A stretch of DNA of 64,000 bases from Nostoc sp. FACHB-973 (GCF_014698115.1 NZ_JACJSJ010000002.1:124001-188000), one strand, 5' to 3'; counted from the first letter of the stretch, positions 7,901-17,129 are shown. The notes: a model not told the origin generated them from the sequence alone. Translations and numbers: made by a program.

Positions 7901-10082
7901 TGCCACAGCTGGCGACGTTACCCTACAGACTAACAGTACCGCTGGCAGCACAATTCGTTTTACGACCATCAACACACAGGCAACAACCCAGGCTGCTGGG
8001 CCAGCCACTGGTGGCGATGTGCAAGTGCTGACAAATGGACTGGTTCAAGGAACAGGGACAATTTTTGAGGGAGAGAACGATACCGGTATCACCATCGCTA
8101 CCGGCGGAATTTTGGATTTTGGAGAAGGAAGTTCTAGCATTGCCGGAGGTACTGTCACAATTAGACATGATGGTGGCCCAGACAATGTTGCATTTACTGT
8201 ACCTGATGGGCCGGGTATCAATGGCACACGTGGAACAATTAACACTGGAAATGGTCAAAGCATCGGTGGTTTTGTGAGCTTTCCAGTCTTGCCAACTGGC
8301 GGAGATGCCACTGGCACGCCAGCCAGCATCACCATTACATCCGTAAATACCCCGCCTACACTGACAACAAACTCGCCCCTTTCATCCAATGCCCAAGTCA
8401 ATCAAACCTTGAGCTTCACATTTACAGCCAGCACTAGCGATGTCAATCTAGATAATACTACCGTTGTCATTGATGCCATCCAGGCAGGAACCTTGAGACG
8501 GGGCGATACGGTTTTAGCTGCGGGAGACACATTAACTATAGGTGAAACATTAAATTACACACCACCAACTGATAGTACAGGGCTAATCAATGCATTCACA
8601 CTTAGAGCGAGCGATGTTGTTTCATCCTCAGAACCTGTACAAGTAGCAATTAACGTGAATGTGCCTAATGTTCCTGATGTTCCTGATGTTCCTGATGTTC
8701 CTGATGTTCCTAATGAGCCTGATATTCCTGATGTTCCTCCCTGCTCATTCCAGTGCAATCCAGGTAACCCAGGTAACCCTAACCCTGGCAATCCGAAGAT
8801 TGATAACCCTGTAATTAATACCGATCCTACTCCCGAAGATAAATTCACAGATGATTTTGGGGATTATTTAGGCATACCCATTCCTAAAATTAAAACACTA
8901 GATGATGCCAAAGAAATTGCTAACAAAATTGAGAAAGCTACTGGTGTAAAACCTGCATTTATCTACCTTAGTTTTGTCCCCGTGGAGATTATACCAGAGA
9001 GAACTAAACAGTTGAATACCCTAGCAGAACAGGATAGCGATCAACTGGAAGTAGTGGTAGTCACTGGCAAAGGTGACCCCATTCGTAAGCGTATCCCAGA
9101 AACCACCAGAGCCAAAGTTTTACAAGTAGCTCAAGAATTTCGTGACCAAATTGTAAGTCCACAAAACCGTCGCCGCACTGGTTATTTGCGTCCATCTCAA
9201 CAACTTTATCGCTGGATAATTGCACCACTGGAGGCAGATTTACAAACGAGAGAAATTAACAATTTAGTCTTTTTACCAGACATTGGTTTACGTTCAACTC
9301 CAATGGCAGCGCTTCACGATGGTAAGCAGTTTCTGGTAGAAAAATACAGCATTGGCTTGATGCCAAGTCTCAGCTTGACCAACACCCTCTACACAGACAT
9401 TAGAAAATCTCAAATTTTAGCCCTGGGGGTTTCTCAGAGTACTCAAGGGCAAGATCCTTTACCAGCAGTTCCCGTGGAGATTTCAACATTGGTATCCAAA
9501 CTCTGGCAAGGTAAATTGTTGTTAGACAAACAAGCCACCTTAGAAAATCTCAAAAGTGTTCGCCGTCAACAACCTTTTGGCATTATTCACATGGCAACCC
9601 ATGCCGATTTTGCGACCGGCGGCTTGAGTAATTCTTATATTCAACTGTGGGAAGACAAGTTACGCTTGAACCAGTTACGGCAGTTGCGGTTGAACGAACC
9701 CCAAGTAGAAATGATGGTGTTGAGTGCTTGTAGGACAGCCTTGGGGGATGAAGAATCAGAACTTGGGTTTGCGGGTTTAGCAGTGCTGGCAGGTGTGAAA
9801 ACTAGTGTTGCTAGTCTTTGGTCGGTTAATGATTCTGGTACAGCAGCATTAATGACCAAATTTTATGAGAATTTAAAGACAGCTCCGATTAAGGCAGAGG
9901 CTTTGAGACAAGCTCAAATAGCTATGGCCAAAGGGCAAATTTACGTCAAGGATGGTCAAATCCAAGGTTTGGGAGCAGTCGGGAACTTGCCTTTGCCTGC
10001 TGAAAGTATTGATGAAGCTGATGAATCACTGATGCATCCTTATTATTGGGCTGGATTCACAATGGTTGGCAATCCTTGGTGA
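4929..10082 (+). CDS. GT2 - TPS exoprotein (haemagglutinin-like) - CHAT protease fusion
   Basis: A continuous 1717-residue frame with four parts. Residues 1-210 are a complete family 2 glycosyltransferase (ISIVIVNYNR, VDSDD at 89-93). Residues 251-281 look like a signal peptide: basic RRKKS, a hydrophobic core, then TQAQ. About 281-420 is the TPS secretion domain with NPAGFIFG (369-376), followed by haemagglutinin-type beta-helix repeats, a cadherin-like module and a PDV-repeat hinge at about 1247-1265. The end, about 1340-1717, is a CHAT (caspase-like) protease with His1558 (HMATHADF) and Cys1601 (LSACRTALG). TPS-CHAT proteins are known in cyanobacteria; a cytosolic GT2 ahead of the signal peptide is odd. 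TTG at 5676, preceded by AGGT, could start a conventional exoprotein from inside the frame. Partner TpsB is divergent. Confidence 0.9.
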   Translation: MSPLISIVIVNYNREAYLQEAIASVLAQTWPDLELVIWDDGSCDESVAIAKRYAQQDGRVRVIQGHHQGVAKACKAAINETSGSYIGIVDSDDILAPTALAETAAVLNRHPETGFVYTDYLNIDADGKVLGYGDRCDIPYSKEGLLVNFMTFHFRLMRRCIYDQVGGVNASFTGTSYDYDLCLRLSEIAQVRRVKQPLYFYRIHSESISVTKRTEQILWSKKAIAQALWRRGLANKLQIDVELPAGSFILRRKKSLLSSIATSVIVIAPLLGGISPTQAQQIVPAADGTNTIVTPNGNRLDITGGTTSGDGANLFHSFQQFGISPEQIANFQASPALQNILGRITGGNPSIINGLIQVSGGSPNLFLMNPAGFIFGANASLNVPGAFTVTTANGIGFGSSWFNGIGVNDYINLVGNPNGFAFSTSQPGAIVNAGNLAVGTGQNLNLLGGTVVNTGQVSAPGGQITVTSVPGQNWVRLSQPGNVLSLEIQPLASSSNQPNNWTIPIASLPELLTVGNTNTGLTANADGTVQLTGSNVKIPATPGTTIVSGTVDVSSQTGGTVTALGKRVAVIDGNINASGTNGGGTVLIGGDYQGNGTLPNAEQTYVNSNSTINADSNLHGNGGRVIVWGNDTTQFFGNISARGGANAGNGGFVEVSGKNFLTFNGVVDTSAANGSFGTLLLDPSTLTIIDGGAGTFDATAGNIAFGDADIGGNTVSWGAIATSGANINLQATGNITINDITGATPGVTTAAGVATLNLGSGGSFSLSSQTGSVNFVDPTNTIVTTGGAINISGASLSLGNLDTTADFSRSGDITLSGSGNISAGNIIASGQGYSAGNVQVISSNGGITLNQINTSDSGGVGNATAGTVTLTAAGNIFTNAIDSFSNDAGGLGTGGDVQVTTTVGSITTGAINSSLVKEGGGQFTGTAGAVTLTATDNITVNGGINTSASTTGVDGDTSATGGAVSLSATNNITVNDAINASAIATGFDTETATAGDVTLQTNSTAGSTIRFTTINTQATTQAAGPATGGDVQVLTNGLVQGTGTIFEGENDTGITIATGGILDFGEGSSSIAGGTVTIRHDGGPDNVAFTVPDGPGINGTRGTINTGNGQSIGGFVSFPVLPTGGDATGTPASITITSVNTPPTLTTNSPLSSNAQVNQTLSFTFTASTSDVNLDNTTVVIDAIQAGTLRRGDTVLAAGDTLTIGETLNYTPPTDSTGLINAFTLRASDVVSSSEPVQVAINVNVPNVPDVPDVPDVPDVPNEPDIPDVPPCSFQCNPGNPGNPNPGNPKIDNPVINTDPTPEDKFTDDFGDYLGIPIPKIKTLDDAKEIANKIEKATGVKPAFIYLSFVPVEIIPERTKQLNTLAEQDSDQLEVVVVTGKGDPIRKRIPETTRAKVLQVAQEFRDQIVSPQNRRRTGYLRPSQQLYRWIIAPLEADLQTREINNLVFLPDIGLRSTPMAALHDGKQFLVEKYSIGLMPSLSLTNTLYTDIRKSQILALGVSQSTQGQDPLPAVPVEISTLVSKLWQGKLLLDKQATLENLKSVRRQQPFGIIHMATHADFATGGLSNSYIQLWEDKLRLNQLRQLRLNEPQVEMMVLSACRTALGDEESELGFAGLAVLAGVKTSVASLWSVNDSGTAALMTKFYENLKTAPIKAEALRQAQIAMAKGQIYVKDGQIQGLGAVGNLPLPAESIDEADESLMHPYYWAGFTMVGNPW
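5663..5678 (+). promoter_or_regulatory. Possible internal ribosome binding site and TTG start
   Basis: AGGT at 5663-5666 sits 9 nt before TTG 5676. That codon directly precedes RRKKSLLSS, the basic n-region of the internal signal peptide. Initiation here would give a secreted TPS-CHAT protein without the glycosyltransferase. It is suggestive only, since AGGT and TTG are common. Confidence 0.35.
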
Positions 10083-10116
10083 AGCAGGAACTATAGATAA
10101 ACGTATTTTTATCACA

Positions 10117-10770
10117 ATGGCACGAGTGCAACTTGTTTATCCTAAAATCCCAGACAGCAAAAATTGTCGTTGGGAGCGGTGTATAGCTTTCGATAAATAT
10201 GATGGTACAAATCTCCACTGGGTTTGGGATTTGGAGCTTGGGTGGTATGCCTTTGGTACACGTCGGGATCGTTTTGATTTGGATGATATGGGGATTGGAC
10301 AATTTAACGAAGCACATCCCGGTTTAGAAGAAGCTCCTGAGATTTTTAACAGAGACTTTGCTAACTCTTTAAAAACAGTATTTCAAGAAAATTTAAATTA
10401 TCAATACCCAGAAATTACTGTGTTTACAGAGTTTTTTGGGAATAACTCCTTTGCAGGAATGCATCGAAAAGATGACCCAAAACAACTAATTCTCTTTGAT
10501 GTACAAACTGATAAATGTATTATTAGTCCCGAACAATTTATTCGAGATTTTAGTCACTTAAACATTGCACGGGTTGTTTATTGTGGTAAATTAACAGGTC
10601 AATTTATTGATGATGTTCGAGAAGGTAAATATGCTGTAGCTGAAGGTGTTATTTGTAAAGGAGGCGGCAGTAAGAGTAATAAGCTATGGATGGTGAAAAT
10701 AAAAACGTATTCTTATATGAAGAAATTACAGCAAGCTTTCAAGGATGATTGGAAGACATATTGGGAATAA
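10117..10770 (+). CDS. RNA ligase family nucleotidyltransferase
   Basis: This is a 217-aa protein with the covalent nucleotidyltransferase motifs in order. Motif I is KYDGTN with the AMP-accepting Lys27, motif III-like VFTEFFG is at 102-108, motif IV EGVICKG at 176-182, and motif V WMVKIKT at 191-197. No OB fold or DNA-ligase C-domain is present, so it resembles short RNA ligases that seal or repair RNA. ATG 10117 is preferred because an upstream ATG at 10066 would overlap the exoprotein gene by 17 bp and add an uncharacteristic leader. It follows the CHAT exoprotein by 34 bp on the same strand and may be cotranscribed. Confidence 0.8.
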   Translation: MARVQLVYPKIPDSKNCRWERCIAFDKYDGTNLHWVWDLELGWYAFGTRRDRFDLDDMGIGQFNEAHPGLEEAPEIFNRDFANSLKTVFQENLNYQYPEITVFTEFFGNNSFAGMHRKDDPKQLILFDVQTDKCIISPEQFIRDFSHLNIARVVYCGKLTGQFIDDVREGKYAVAEGVICKGGGSKSNKLWMVKIKTYSYMKKLQQAFKDDWKTYWE

Positions 10771-10878
10771 GGTAACAATCCTTGAGAGGATGTTTGAAAA
10801 GTCTCTTAAGAAGTTTAAAAAGCCCTCAACGTATAAGCTGTAAATATATAGATACAGCACGATTGAGAGCTATAGTTA

Positions 10879-12591
10879 TTATGCAGCTATCTCGTGTATT
10901 TGCAGAGAATTCTGCTTGACTATCTCGGTGATTCTGTCGGCGGGAGCAGGGATACCAAAGTAGAATCCCTGGCCTTCTTGACACCCACGTTTTTTTAAAT
11001 AGTCAAGCTGTTCTTGAGTTTCCACCCCTTCTGCTGTAATTTTCAACTCTAGGCTTTTAGCTAACGCAATGATGGCATCGGTGACGGCGGCGCTATCAGA
11101 ATTTGATGTCACGTCTTGCACAAATGAGCGGTCAATTTTGAGCATGTTCACAGGAAAGCGCTTCAAATAGTTCAGAGAAGAATAACCAGTGCCGAAATCA
11201 TCCAAAGCTAGCCATACTCCTAGTTCTCGTAATTGTTTGAGGGTTTTAACGGAGTGCTGAATATCACTTATCAAAGAGCTTTCAGTGACTTCCAGTTCTA
11301 GGTAAGATGTTTGCAATCCTGTCTCTTCTAGGATTTGTTTGACAACGCCGACTAAATTTACTTGTTCAAATTGTCGAGCCGAAAGGTTAACTGACATCCG
11401 AATTGGCGGTAGTCCAGCAAGTTGCCAATTTCGATTTTGGGCGCAGGCGGTTCGCAACACCCATTCACCAATAGGTACGATTAAACCGTTATGTTCGGCA
11501 ATGGGAATAAATTTTGCTGGAGAAACCAAACCTCTGGTAGGGTGCTGCCAGCGCAATAGTGCTTCTACTGCTGTGACTTGTTTGGTGTGCAAATCAATCA
11601 GCGGTTGGTAATAAACTACCATTTCGCCGCGCTCCAGCGCTCCATGTAATTCGTTTTCCAATGCTAATCGCTCTTGCAATTGAGCGTTAATTTCTGGTGA
11701 ATAAAACTGGTATTGGCTAGACCCTTGTTGTTTTGCTTGATACAGTGCTATGTGAGCCTGTTGCAATAGTTGATCCACACTATTACGATCGCCTAAGTCA
11801 CTAATTGTAATACCGATGCTCGCTGTGATGTGAATCTGCTGAGCATTTATAAAGAAGGGTTTGGATAGTGTATTCTGTAGGATTTTTGTGAAATTAATCA
11901 CTTTTTCAAAGGATAAGATATCCATCTGAGCGATCGCAAACTCATCTTGACTCCAATGGGCGAGGATATCTGTTTTAGCCATACAGTTTGTCAAACGTTG
12001 GGCAACTGCTCTTAATAGGTGATTGGATGTTTCATGCTCCAACCCATGACTTATACCAGTGAAATCATCAATGCCCAGAGCAAGAACAGCAACCAATTGC
12101 TGGGGATTCTGAGATTGTGACACGTTTTGGTAAAGGCGATCGCCGAATAAATCTCGATTCGGTAACCCAGTCAAATTATCATAATTAGTAATCTGGTGAA
12201 TCAACTCATCTAATTTGTGCAGAGTTTGTGAAGTATCTGCCATGAGTGTGCCTGCTTCATCACCAAATTCTGTGGGCAGTTGTGGTAATTTTTTGGTTTG
12301 CAAGTAGTCTTGCAATGCCGCAGATGTCAAAATCACGGGAGCAAGTAGGTAGTGTAATGCACAAAGAGTAGCTGCTGTTCCTGCTAGTGTAGCTAAAAGA
12401 GCATTCAGCAGCACTCGGATGGCTATTTCCCAAGAATAGGAGTTGGAAGTTACGAAATTGAAGATTAAAGTCAAAAGTGGTACGTGAGTTCCCAAAAACG
12501 CCACTACCATGATTTTGGCAGTATAACTTTTTTTGAGTAATCGGAATTGAGCCAGAGAAGAGTATAGAAAAAGTTTCTGATTCAGCTGCAT
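10879..12591 (-). CDS. GGDEF/EAL membrane protein, probable c-di-GMP phosphodiesterase
   Basis: Numbering below is from TTG 12621; ATG 12591 (residue 11) is the better start and gives 570 aa. Two membrane segments (about 36-55 and 67-92) are followed by a HAMP-like linker. A GGDEF domain has a degenerate signature SQDEF (224-228), so it is probably not a cyclase. The EAL domain keeps EALLR (353-357), [16 protein letters not shown] and KIDRSFV, which fits c-di-GMP hydrolysis, and ends near AEGVET. The degenerate GGDEF may bind GTP as a regulatory site. There is no operon partner. Confidence 0.92.
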   Translation of the reverse strand: MQLNQKLFLYSSLAQFRLLKKSYTAKIMVVAFLGTHVPLLTLIFNFVTSNSYSWEIAIRVLLNALLATLAGTAATLCALHYLLAPVILTSAALQDYLQTKKLPQLPTEFGDEAGTLMADTSQTLHKLDELIHQITNYDNLTGLPNRDLFGDRLYQNVSQSQNPQQLVAVLALGIDDFTGISHGLEHETSNHLLRAVAQRLTNCMAKTDILAHWSQDEFAIAQMDILSFEKVINFTKILQNTLSKPFFINAQQIHITASIGITISDLGDRNSVDQLLQQAHIALYQAKQQGSSQYQFYSPEINAQLQERLALENELHGALERGEMVVYYQPLIDLHTKQVTAVEALLRWQHPTRGLVSPAKFIPIAEHNGLIVPIGEWVLRTACAQNRNWQLAGLPPIRMSVNLSARQFEQVNLVGVVKQILEETGLQTSYLELEVTESSLISDIQHSVKTLKQLRELGVWLALDDFGTGYSSLNYLKRFPVNMLKIDRSFVQDVTSNSDSAAVTDAIIALAKSLELKITAEGVETQEQLDYLKKRGCQEGQGFYFGIPAPADRITEIVKQNSLQIHEIAA

Positions 12592-12658
12592 AAATGTTAG
12601 TTCAGAGTTGAGAGTTAGCAAAGGGTTTACTACTAAATTTTTGGCAATTTAACGATTA

Positions 12659-12775
12659 GGGACTTCCAAATAAAAAAAACATCCAATTTTTTTGTGAGGT
12701 GGATGTGTTGCCTGCCTGTAGCCAAGGCGAGACGCCCACCCCAAAAGTAGTAGTAATTTATTTGTTAGTAATCCC
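12659..12775. mobile_element. MITE-like element, GGGACTTCC family, degenerate copy
   Basis: The left end is GGGACTTCCAAATAAAA. The right end decays to TTATTTGTTAGTAATCCC, and both sides are flanked by TTA (12656-12658 and 12776-12778). The ends match the element at 40432-40528. It has no coding capacity. The interior carries another GC-rich repeat word (GGCGAGACGCC). Confidence 0.5.
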
Positions 12776-13202
12776 TTACACGGCGGTCTGTGTATAGTCC
12801 TCGTAAATTACTCGCGCTTAGAATTGCAATCTTAAACTCGGTTCCTATGCCTTGCTGAGAATTCATTGACAATGTACTATGTATGTCAGATTCCTCTGCT
12901 TCATAATCTTATTTTCATATATTGACACTATTTTTCAACTAATTAAAATAGTTTGTTTCCATCTTCATAGAAAAACTAATTAGCCATAAAACTGGTTATA
13001 AGTACTTGTTTTGTAAGTTTATTACTACTAGTAATCAAACTTACTTTGATAAAGATTTGAAAAACTCTAATCAAGCAAATAAATTTACTTACGTAGTTAA
13101 ATAGTGCCTGGATTTGGTATAAAAAATAGTTAATCTATTTGTAACATCATCCCAATTATTGTATGCCTATACAATTAATCCACCCTTGCTGTGTGGTAAA
13201 AC

Positions 13203-13323
13203 TATAGGACTCATATTTGATTTTTAGGAAGCTAGGTACACCTTTATTCCTTCTTCCCAGTCCCCAGTCCCCAGTCCCCAGTCCCTTACCTCTACGAGTG
13301 ATTCTCCAAATCAAATCAGATTG
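13203..13323. mobile_element. 121-bp dispersed element, copy 1 (MITE-like)
   Basis: This is nearly identical (one mismatch by eye) to the reverse complement of 50579-50699, with equal length. The two ends form an imperfect inverted repeat: TATAGGACTCATATTTGATT against the complement of the other end, TATAGCAATCTGATTTGATT. The centre is a CCCCAGT tandem run. It has no coding capacity and lies in a gene-free spacer. Confidence 0.7.
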
Positions 13324-13501
13324 GATAGTTGCCAATGCTGTCAGCAAAGGTCAAGGACATAGAAAGCGATCGCCTGCTTGGGATCTCTAGGTGGTATAAT
13401 CGCAGCAAGAGTGAAGATATAAATCAGCAAAATAATACCATTTCTGCAAGCATTCCAGGTTTGGATGATTAACTTTTAGGCTTTGAACAATCAATATTTT
13501 T

Positions 13502-13729
13502 ATGAGTAGTTTAGTATTATTATTAATTGGTTTAGGAATTTTCTTTTTAGCTTGGAAATCTCAAGACGAAATTCATCGGATTGCGACTATGATAACAGGG
13601 ACAATTTCTCTGATTTGGGGATTTTGTCTAGCTCCCTTATCATTTCAATTGCCATTTGAGATTATCTCAGTTTTCGCGGCTTTTTTTGTTTGTATGCGTT
13701 GTTTGGGTTGTGGTTTAAACCGAGATTAA
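13502..13729 (+). CDS. Small membrane protein, unknown
   Basis: This is a 75-aa frame with two hydrophobic stretches (about residues 3-19 and 28-66) separated by KSQDEIHR, ending with a Cys-containing CMRCLGCGLNRD tail. I do not recognise a family. The Shine-Dalgarno sequence is weak, so the call rests on hydrophobic organisation and position in an otherwise empty spacer. It could be a chance frame. Confidence 0.45.
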   Translation: MSSLVLLLIGLGIFFLAWKSQDEIHRIATMITGTISLIWGFCLAPLSFQLPFEIISVFAAFFVCMRCLGCGLNRD

Positions 13730-13851
13730 ATTTTCACTCGTTCAACTTTTAATTTTGCACAAAACCATAAACTACTTGCCACCAGATAATTAAAAAACAT
13801 AGCAGTTGATTGTCATTTGTTATTTGTGAATAACCAATGCCCAATACCGAA

Positions 13852-14154
13852 CTATTTAGCCCGCTTAACTTCAAATCCTCGCAGCCCTTCTGGTTCTTCG
13901 TACTCAACTGCAACCTCTTTGACTACAGCAGCAGGTGGGCCGGAGTGACACCAGCGAACCATCTCATCTACAATCTCTCGCGCCCCTTCAAAAACTGCTT
14001 CTACTCGATTATCGGGGAGATTCCGCACCCAACCAGTTAATCCTAACTGGCTAGCTGTATCCACAGTGGCGTAGCGGTAGCCCACTCCTTGGACTCGGCC
14101 AGAAATGAATACATGGGCGCGGATGATCTTTGGCAGTGCTGTGGAATTCTGCAT
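13852..14154 (-). CDS. acyP: Acylphosphatase
   Basis: This enzyme hydrolyses acyl phosphates such as carbamoyl phosphate or 1,3-bisphosphoglycerate. The 100-aa protein shows the full family pattern: VFISGRVQGVGYR with the phosphate-binding loop and catalytic Arg, GLTGWVRNLPDNRVEAVFEG with the catalytic Asn, and the closing GFEVKRAK strand. ATG 14154 gives the normal length. It is a small cytosolic single-gene unit, followed upstream by an acidic small protein on the same strand. Confidence 0.95.
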   Translation of the reverse strand: MQNSTALPKIIRAHVFISGRVQGVGYRYATVDTASQLGLTGWVRNLPDNRVEAVFEGAREIVDEMVRWCHSGPPAAVVKEVAVEYEEPEGLRGFEVKRAK

Positions 14155-14231
14155 AGACTGGTTTATTCTTTACGATTTCCAGTCTACCTAGTTTTGTATA
14201 CACAACCTGTTTTTAACTCGAACTTGCGAAA

Positions 14232-14477
14232 TTAATCGCGGTCTTCCTCTTCGTCTTCGTCACGATATGTGTAATCAGTGTTTTCGTCGTCATTGCGGCG
14301 ATATCTGTACCCGTAGTCTTCGTCCTCGTCATCTTCGCTGCGATATCTGTAGTCGCGGTGTTCATCGTCGTCTTCGGGGCGATAACTGTATAGGATGCGA
14401 TCGCGATTATCCCACTCTTCATCACGTCGTTTCTGGATGCCACCGACTATATTTCTAAACAAATCGCCTATTCCCAT
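14232..14477 (-). CDS. Acidic, Tyr/Arg-rich small protein, unknown
   Basis: This is an 81-aa protein. A short amphipathic start, MGIGDLFRNIVGGIQKRRDE, is followed by a low-complexity tail of Asp/Glu/Arg/Tyr (DYRYRSEDDEDEDYGYRYRR), probably disordered. A strong AGGAGG Shine-Dalgarno lies about 7 nt before ATG 14477, the best ribosome binding site in this part of the window. That supports real translation despite the biased composition. No family was recognised. Confidence 0.7.
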   Translation of the reverse strand: MGIGDLFRNIVGGIQKRRDEEWDNRDRILYSYRPEDDDEHRDYRYRSEDDEDEDYGYRYRRNDDENTDYTYRDEDEEEDRD

Positions 14478-14668
14478 AATTTTCCTCCTGAGGAAAGCGA
14501 ATCCCCTGATCTAGGATCTCTTTAGTAGTTTGTCTAATGCTTGTAGTAGATAAATCTTCCAGCAGGTGTAGATAAAAATAAAATTGCCCCTGTCTTTAGA
14601 AGTGTAATAGGCTAATCATAAAGGTTTTCTTAAATTCTAATTTCTGGATTCTGAATTCTTACTTACTT

Positions 14669-15046
14669 ATGTCTAATCTGCCACCACTCAATACAGACAC
14701 AATTTGGGCAATTCTCAACGAAGAACTAGATGATGCCACAGTTAATCAGTTGCTATGGCATTATTTAGGCTATCGCTATGATTCATCAACTGGACAATGG
14801 GATACTAGCCAAGTTGCACCAGAATGGCAGGATGAGTACCCAGAACCACCAGATTTTATTGATTCTCGCCCCGCAACAGTCAAGTTAACTCGTTCTATTC
14901 CTACTGAAAATAAACAATCACTCAAACAAAAACTCGGCTTCAAAGGTTACAAAATTGGTGAATTTGGGCCTCGACAAACTCGCAGGGCTACAGCTGCGAA
15001 TTGGTTGTTAAGTTATCTCCAACAAAATAGCGGCAAAATTGATTAA
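14669..15046 (+). CDS. DUF1823 family protein
   Basis: This 125-aa soluble protein resembles the cyanobacterial DUF1823 family, with its opening LPPLNTDTIWAILNEELDD, the LLWHYLGYRYD segment and the PEWQDEYPEPPDFI motif. The function is unknown. The family is largely cyanobacterial and usually single-copy. It begins at ATG 14669 directly after a short GAATTCT repeat and forms a single-gene unit. Confidence 0.7.
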   Translation: MSNLPPLNTDTIWAILNEELDDATVNQLLWHYLGYRYDSSTGQWDTSQVAPEWQDEYPEPPDFIDSRPATVKLTRSIPTENKQSLKQKLGFKGYKIGEFGPRQTRRATAANWLLSYLQQNSGKID

Positions 15047-15369
15047 AATAAAATTCATAATTCTCAGTTCAGCAATGCTTGAAGTGGATAATTTAGAATC
15101 GCTACTGATTGATTCAGAATCCTGAATTCTGAATCATTTTTTGCCTTGTTGAAAGGAATTTTATGTTTCCTATCTCCATGATGTTTTAATTACTAGATAC
15201 TATAAAAAGTCAAAATTCAATAAAAACAGCTAAATTTCCGAAAAAATATTTATCAATTATTCCTGAAGATAGAAGCACTACTTATTCAATTCATTCTCAA
15301 GAGTGATTTGCAAATTTAATTAACCATCAGAGAATACTTCTATCAACCCTTGATATTACAAACACTTCT
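15047..15369. other. AT-rich spacer upstream of the GH13 gene
   Basis: The 323 bp between the DUF1823 and GH13 genes are AT-rich. They contain a short ATTCTGAAT repeat at about 15110-15136 and no reading frame of note. The GH13 promoter probably lies in 15200-15360. Confidence 0.5.
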
Positions 15370-17028
15370 ATGGCAAAGCCAATTGAATTTAATTTATTTG
15401 CACCCTACAACAAAGGAGCCGCACTAATTGGTTCTTTTTCTGATTGGCAAGAAATTCCAATGGAAAAAGGTGATGATGGCTATTTCCGCACAAGTGTTGA
15501 ATTAGAAGATGGCGCTTATCAATATAAATTCCGCGTCCAAACAAATTCATGGTTTTTTGAACCAGAACAATGGGTTGATGTCACAGATCCCTATGCAACT
15601 GATATAGATGAAGTGGGTGGAGAAGATAATGGTATTATCCGCGTCAAAGATGGGGAAAGAATTGTTGATACCTATGTTTGGCGACATGATGATAAACCTT
15701 TACCTGCTGACCATGAATTAGTAATTTATGAACTGCATGTTGGTGATTTTTCTGGTGGTGAAGATGACCCTTATGCACGAGGCAAATACAAACATGTCGT
15801 TGAAAAGTTAGATTATTTGTGTGAATTAGGAATCAATGCTATTGAGTTGATGCCAATAAAAGAATATCCTGGCGATCATAGCTGGGGTTATAATCCCCGC
15901 CACTTCTTTGCAACAGAATCTAGTTATGGTACTACTGCTGAGTTGAAAAACTTGATTGATGAGTGTCATGCTAGAGGCATTCGTGTAATTAATGATGGAA
16001 TTTATAACCACTCAGAAGCATCCAGTCCATTAACACAAATTGACCATGATTATTGGTATCATCACTCTCCCCGTGACCCTGATAATAACTGGGGTCCTGA
16101 GTTTAATTATGAACATTACGACGAAAATTTAGATACTTTTCCAGCGCGAAAATTTATTGGTGAAACAATCCGTTATTGGATTACGGAATTTCATCTTGAT
16201 GGTATTCGCTATGATGCAGCGCGGCAAATTGCTAACTATGATTTCATGCACTGGATTGTGCAAGAAGCTAAAAATACTGCTGGTGCAAAACCTTTTTATA
16301 ACGTCGCCGAACACATTCCTGAAACTACCAGCATAACCAATGTCGATGGGCCGATGGATGGTTGCTGGCATGATAGTTTTTATCACTGCATTTTAGAGCA
16401 TATCTGCGGCGATACATTTGATTTAGAGCGTCTGAAAGATGTTATTGACTGCAAACGTCAAGGTTTCTTGGGTGCTACTAATGTAGTAAATTATCTCACC
16501 AACCATGACCATCATCATCTCATGGTAGAACTGGGGAACCGTGAGATTTTTGATGAAGAAGCTTTTAGGCGGATTAAATTAGGAGTAGCTATCCTGATGA
16601 CTGCTATTGGTGTACCTTTGATTTGGATGGGAGAGGAATTTGGCGAGTACAAACCTAAGCAACCTGAGTCAGCTAAAATCGATTGGACGCTGTTGGGTAA
16701 TGATTTAAATCGTGGTTTATTTGAATATTACAAAGGTTTAACTAACCTGCGTAAAAGTAATCATGCTCTCTACACAGAAAATATTGATTTTATTCACGAA
16801 AATGCAGAGGCAAAAGTGTTAGCTTATAGCCGTTGGAATGAACAAGGTTCTCGCGTAGTCGTGGTAGCGAATTTCTCAGAAAATTTCCTAGCTGGCTATC
16901 ATGTTCCTAACTTTCCTAGCGGTGGTACATGGCACGAATGGACTGCGAATTATGATGTGGAAGGTGGTGACGATGGCATCATCACTGATTTGGGACCATA
17001 CGAAGCTAAAGTGTTTGTTTGGCAGTAA
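15370..17028 (+). CDS. GH13 alpha-amylase family enzyme with N-terminal CBM48
   Basis: This is a glycoside hydrolase family 13 enzyme acting on alpha-glucans. An N-terminal CBM48/isoamylase-type domain (about residues 1-95, FNLFAPYNKGAALIGSFSDW) precedes the TIM barrel. The catalytic triad is visible: nucleophile Asp282 (GIRYDAAR), acid/base Glu314 (NVAEHIP) and Asp380 (TNHDHHHL). A C-terminal beta domain ends the protein. Its layout resembles branching enzyme and trehalohydrolase relatives, but at 552 aa it is shorter than a branching enzyme, so the exact substrate is uncertain. It is a single-gene unit. Confidence 0.88.
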   Translation: MAKPIEFNLFAPYNKGAALIGSFSDWQEIPMEKGDDGYFRTSVELEDGAYQYKFRVQTNSWFFEPEQWVDVTDPYATDIDEVGGEDNGIIRVKDGERIVDTYVWRHDDKPLPADHELVIYELHVGDFSGGEDDPYARGKYKHVVEKLDYLCELGINAIELMPIKEYPGDHSWGYNPRHFFATESSYGTTAELKNLIDECHARGIRVINDGIYNHSEASSPLTQIDHDYWYHHSPRDPDNNWGPEFNYEHYDENLDTFPARKFIGETIRYWITEFHLDGIRYDAARQIANYDFMHWIVQEAKNTAGAKPFYNVAEHIPETTSITNVDGPMDGCWHDSFYHCILEHICGDTFDLERLKDVIDCKRQGFLGATNVVNYLTNHDHHHLMVELGNREIFDEEAFRRIKLGVAILMTAIGVPLIWMGEEFGEYKPKQPESAKIDWTLLGNDLNRGLFEYYKGLTNLRKSNHALYTENIDFIHENAEAKVLAYSRWNEQGSRVVVVANFSENFLAGYHVPNFPSGGTWHEWTANYDVEGGDDGIITDLGPYEAKVFVWQ

Positions 17029-17129
17029 TTAAAGATACTAGTTTTCAGTCAGGATTTGAATAATGGAGAACAGGGGGGAAATATCGCCCCCTTTACAGCA
17101 ATTTTCATGTATTTGAACCACAATCCTTT

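Larger units (their letters stand above)
12592..13501. other. 910-bp gene-poor spacer with repeat elements
   Basis: No convincing gene lies here. A 63-residue minus-strand frame at 13156-13347 is made mostly of a dispersed repeat. The stretch holds a degenerate inverted-repeat element at 12659-12775, an AT-rich tract from 12880 to 13150, and a 121-bp dispersed element at 13203-13323 with a near-identical copy at 50579-50699. Confidence 0.7.

Noticed and set aside
13156-13347. 63-residue minus-strand frame
   Set aside because: Largely made of the 121-bp dispersed element; no start signal or conserved domain.
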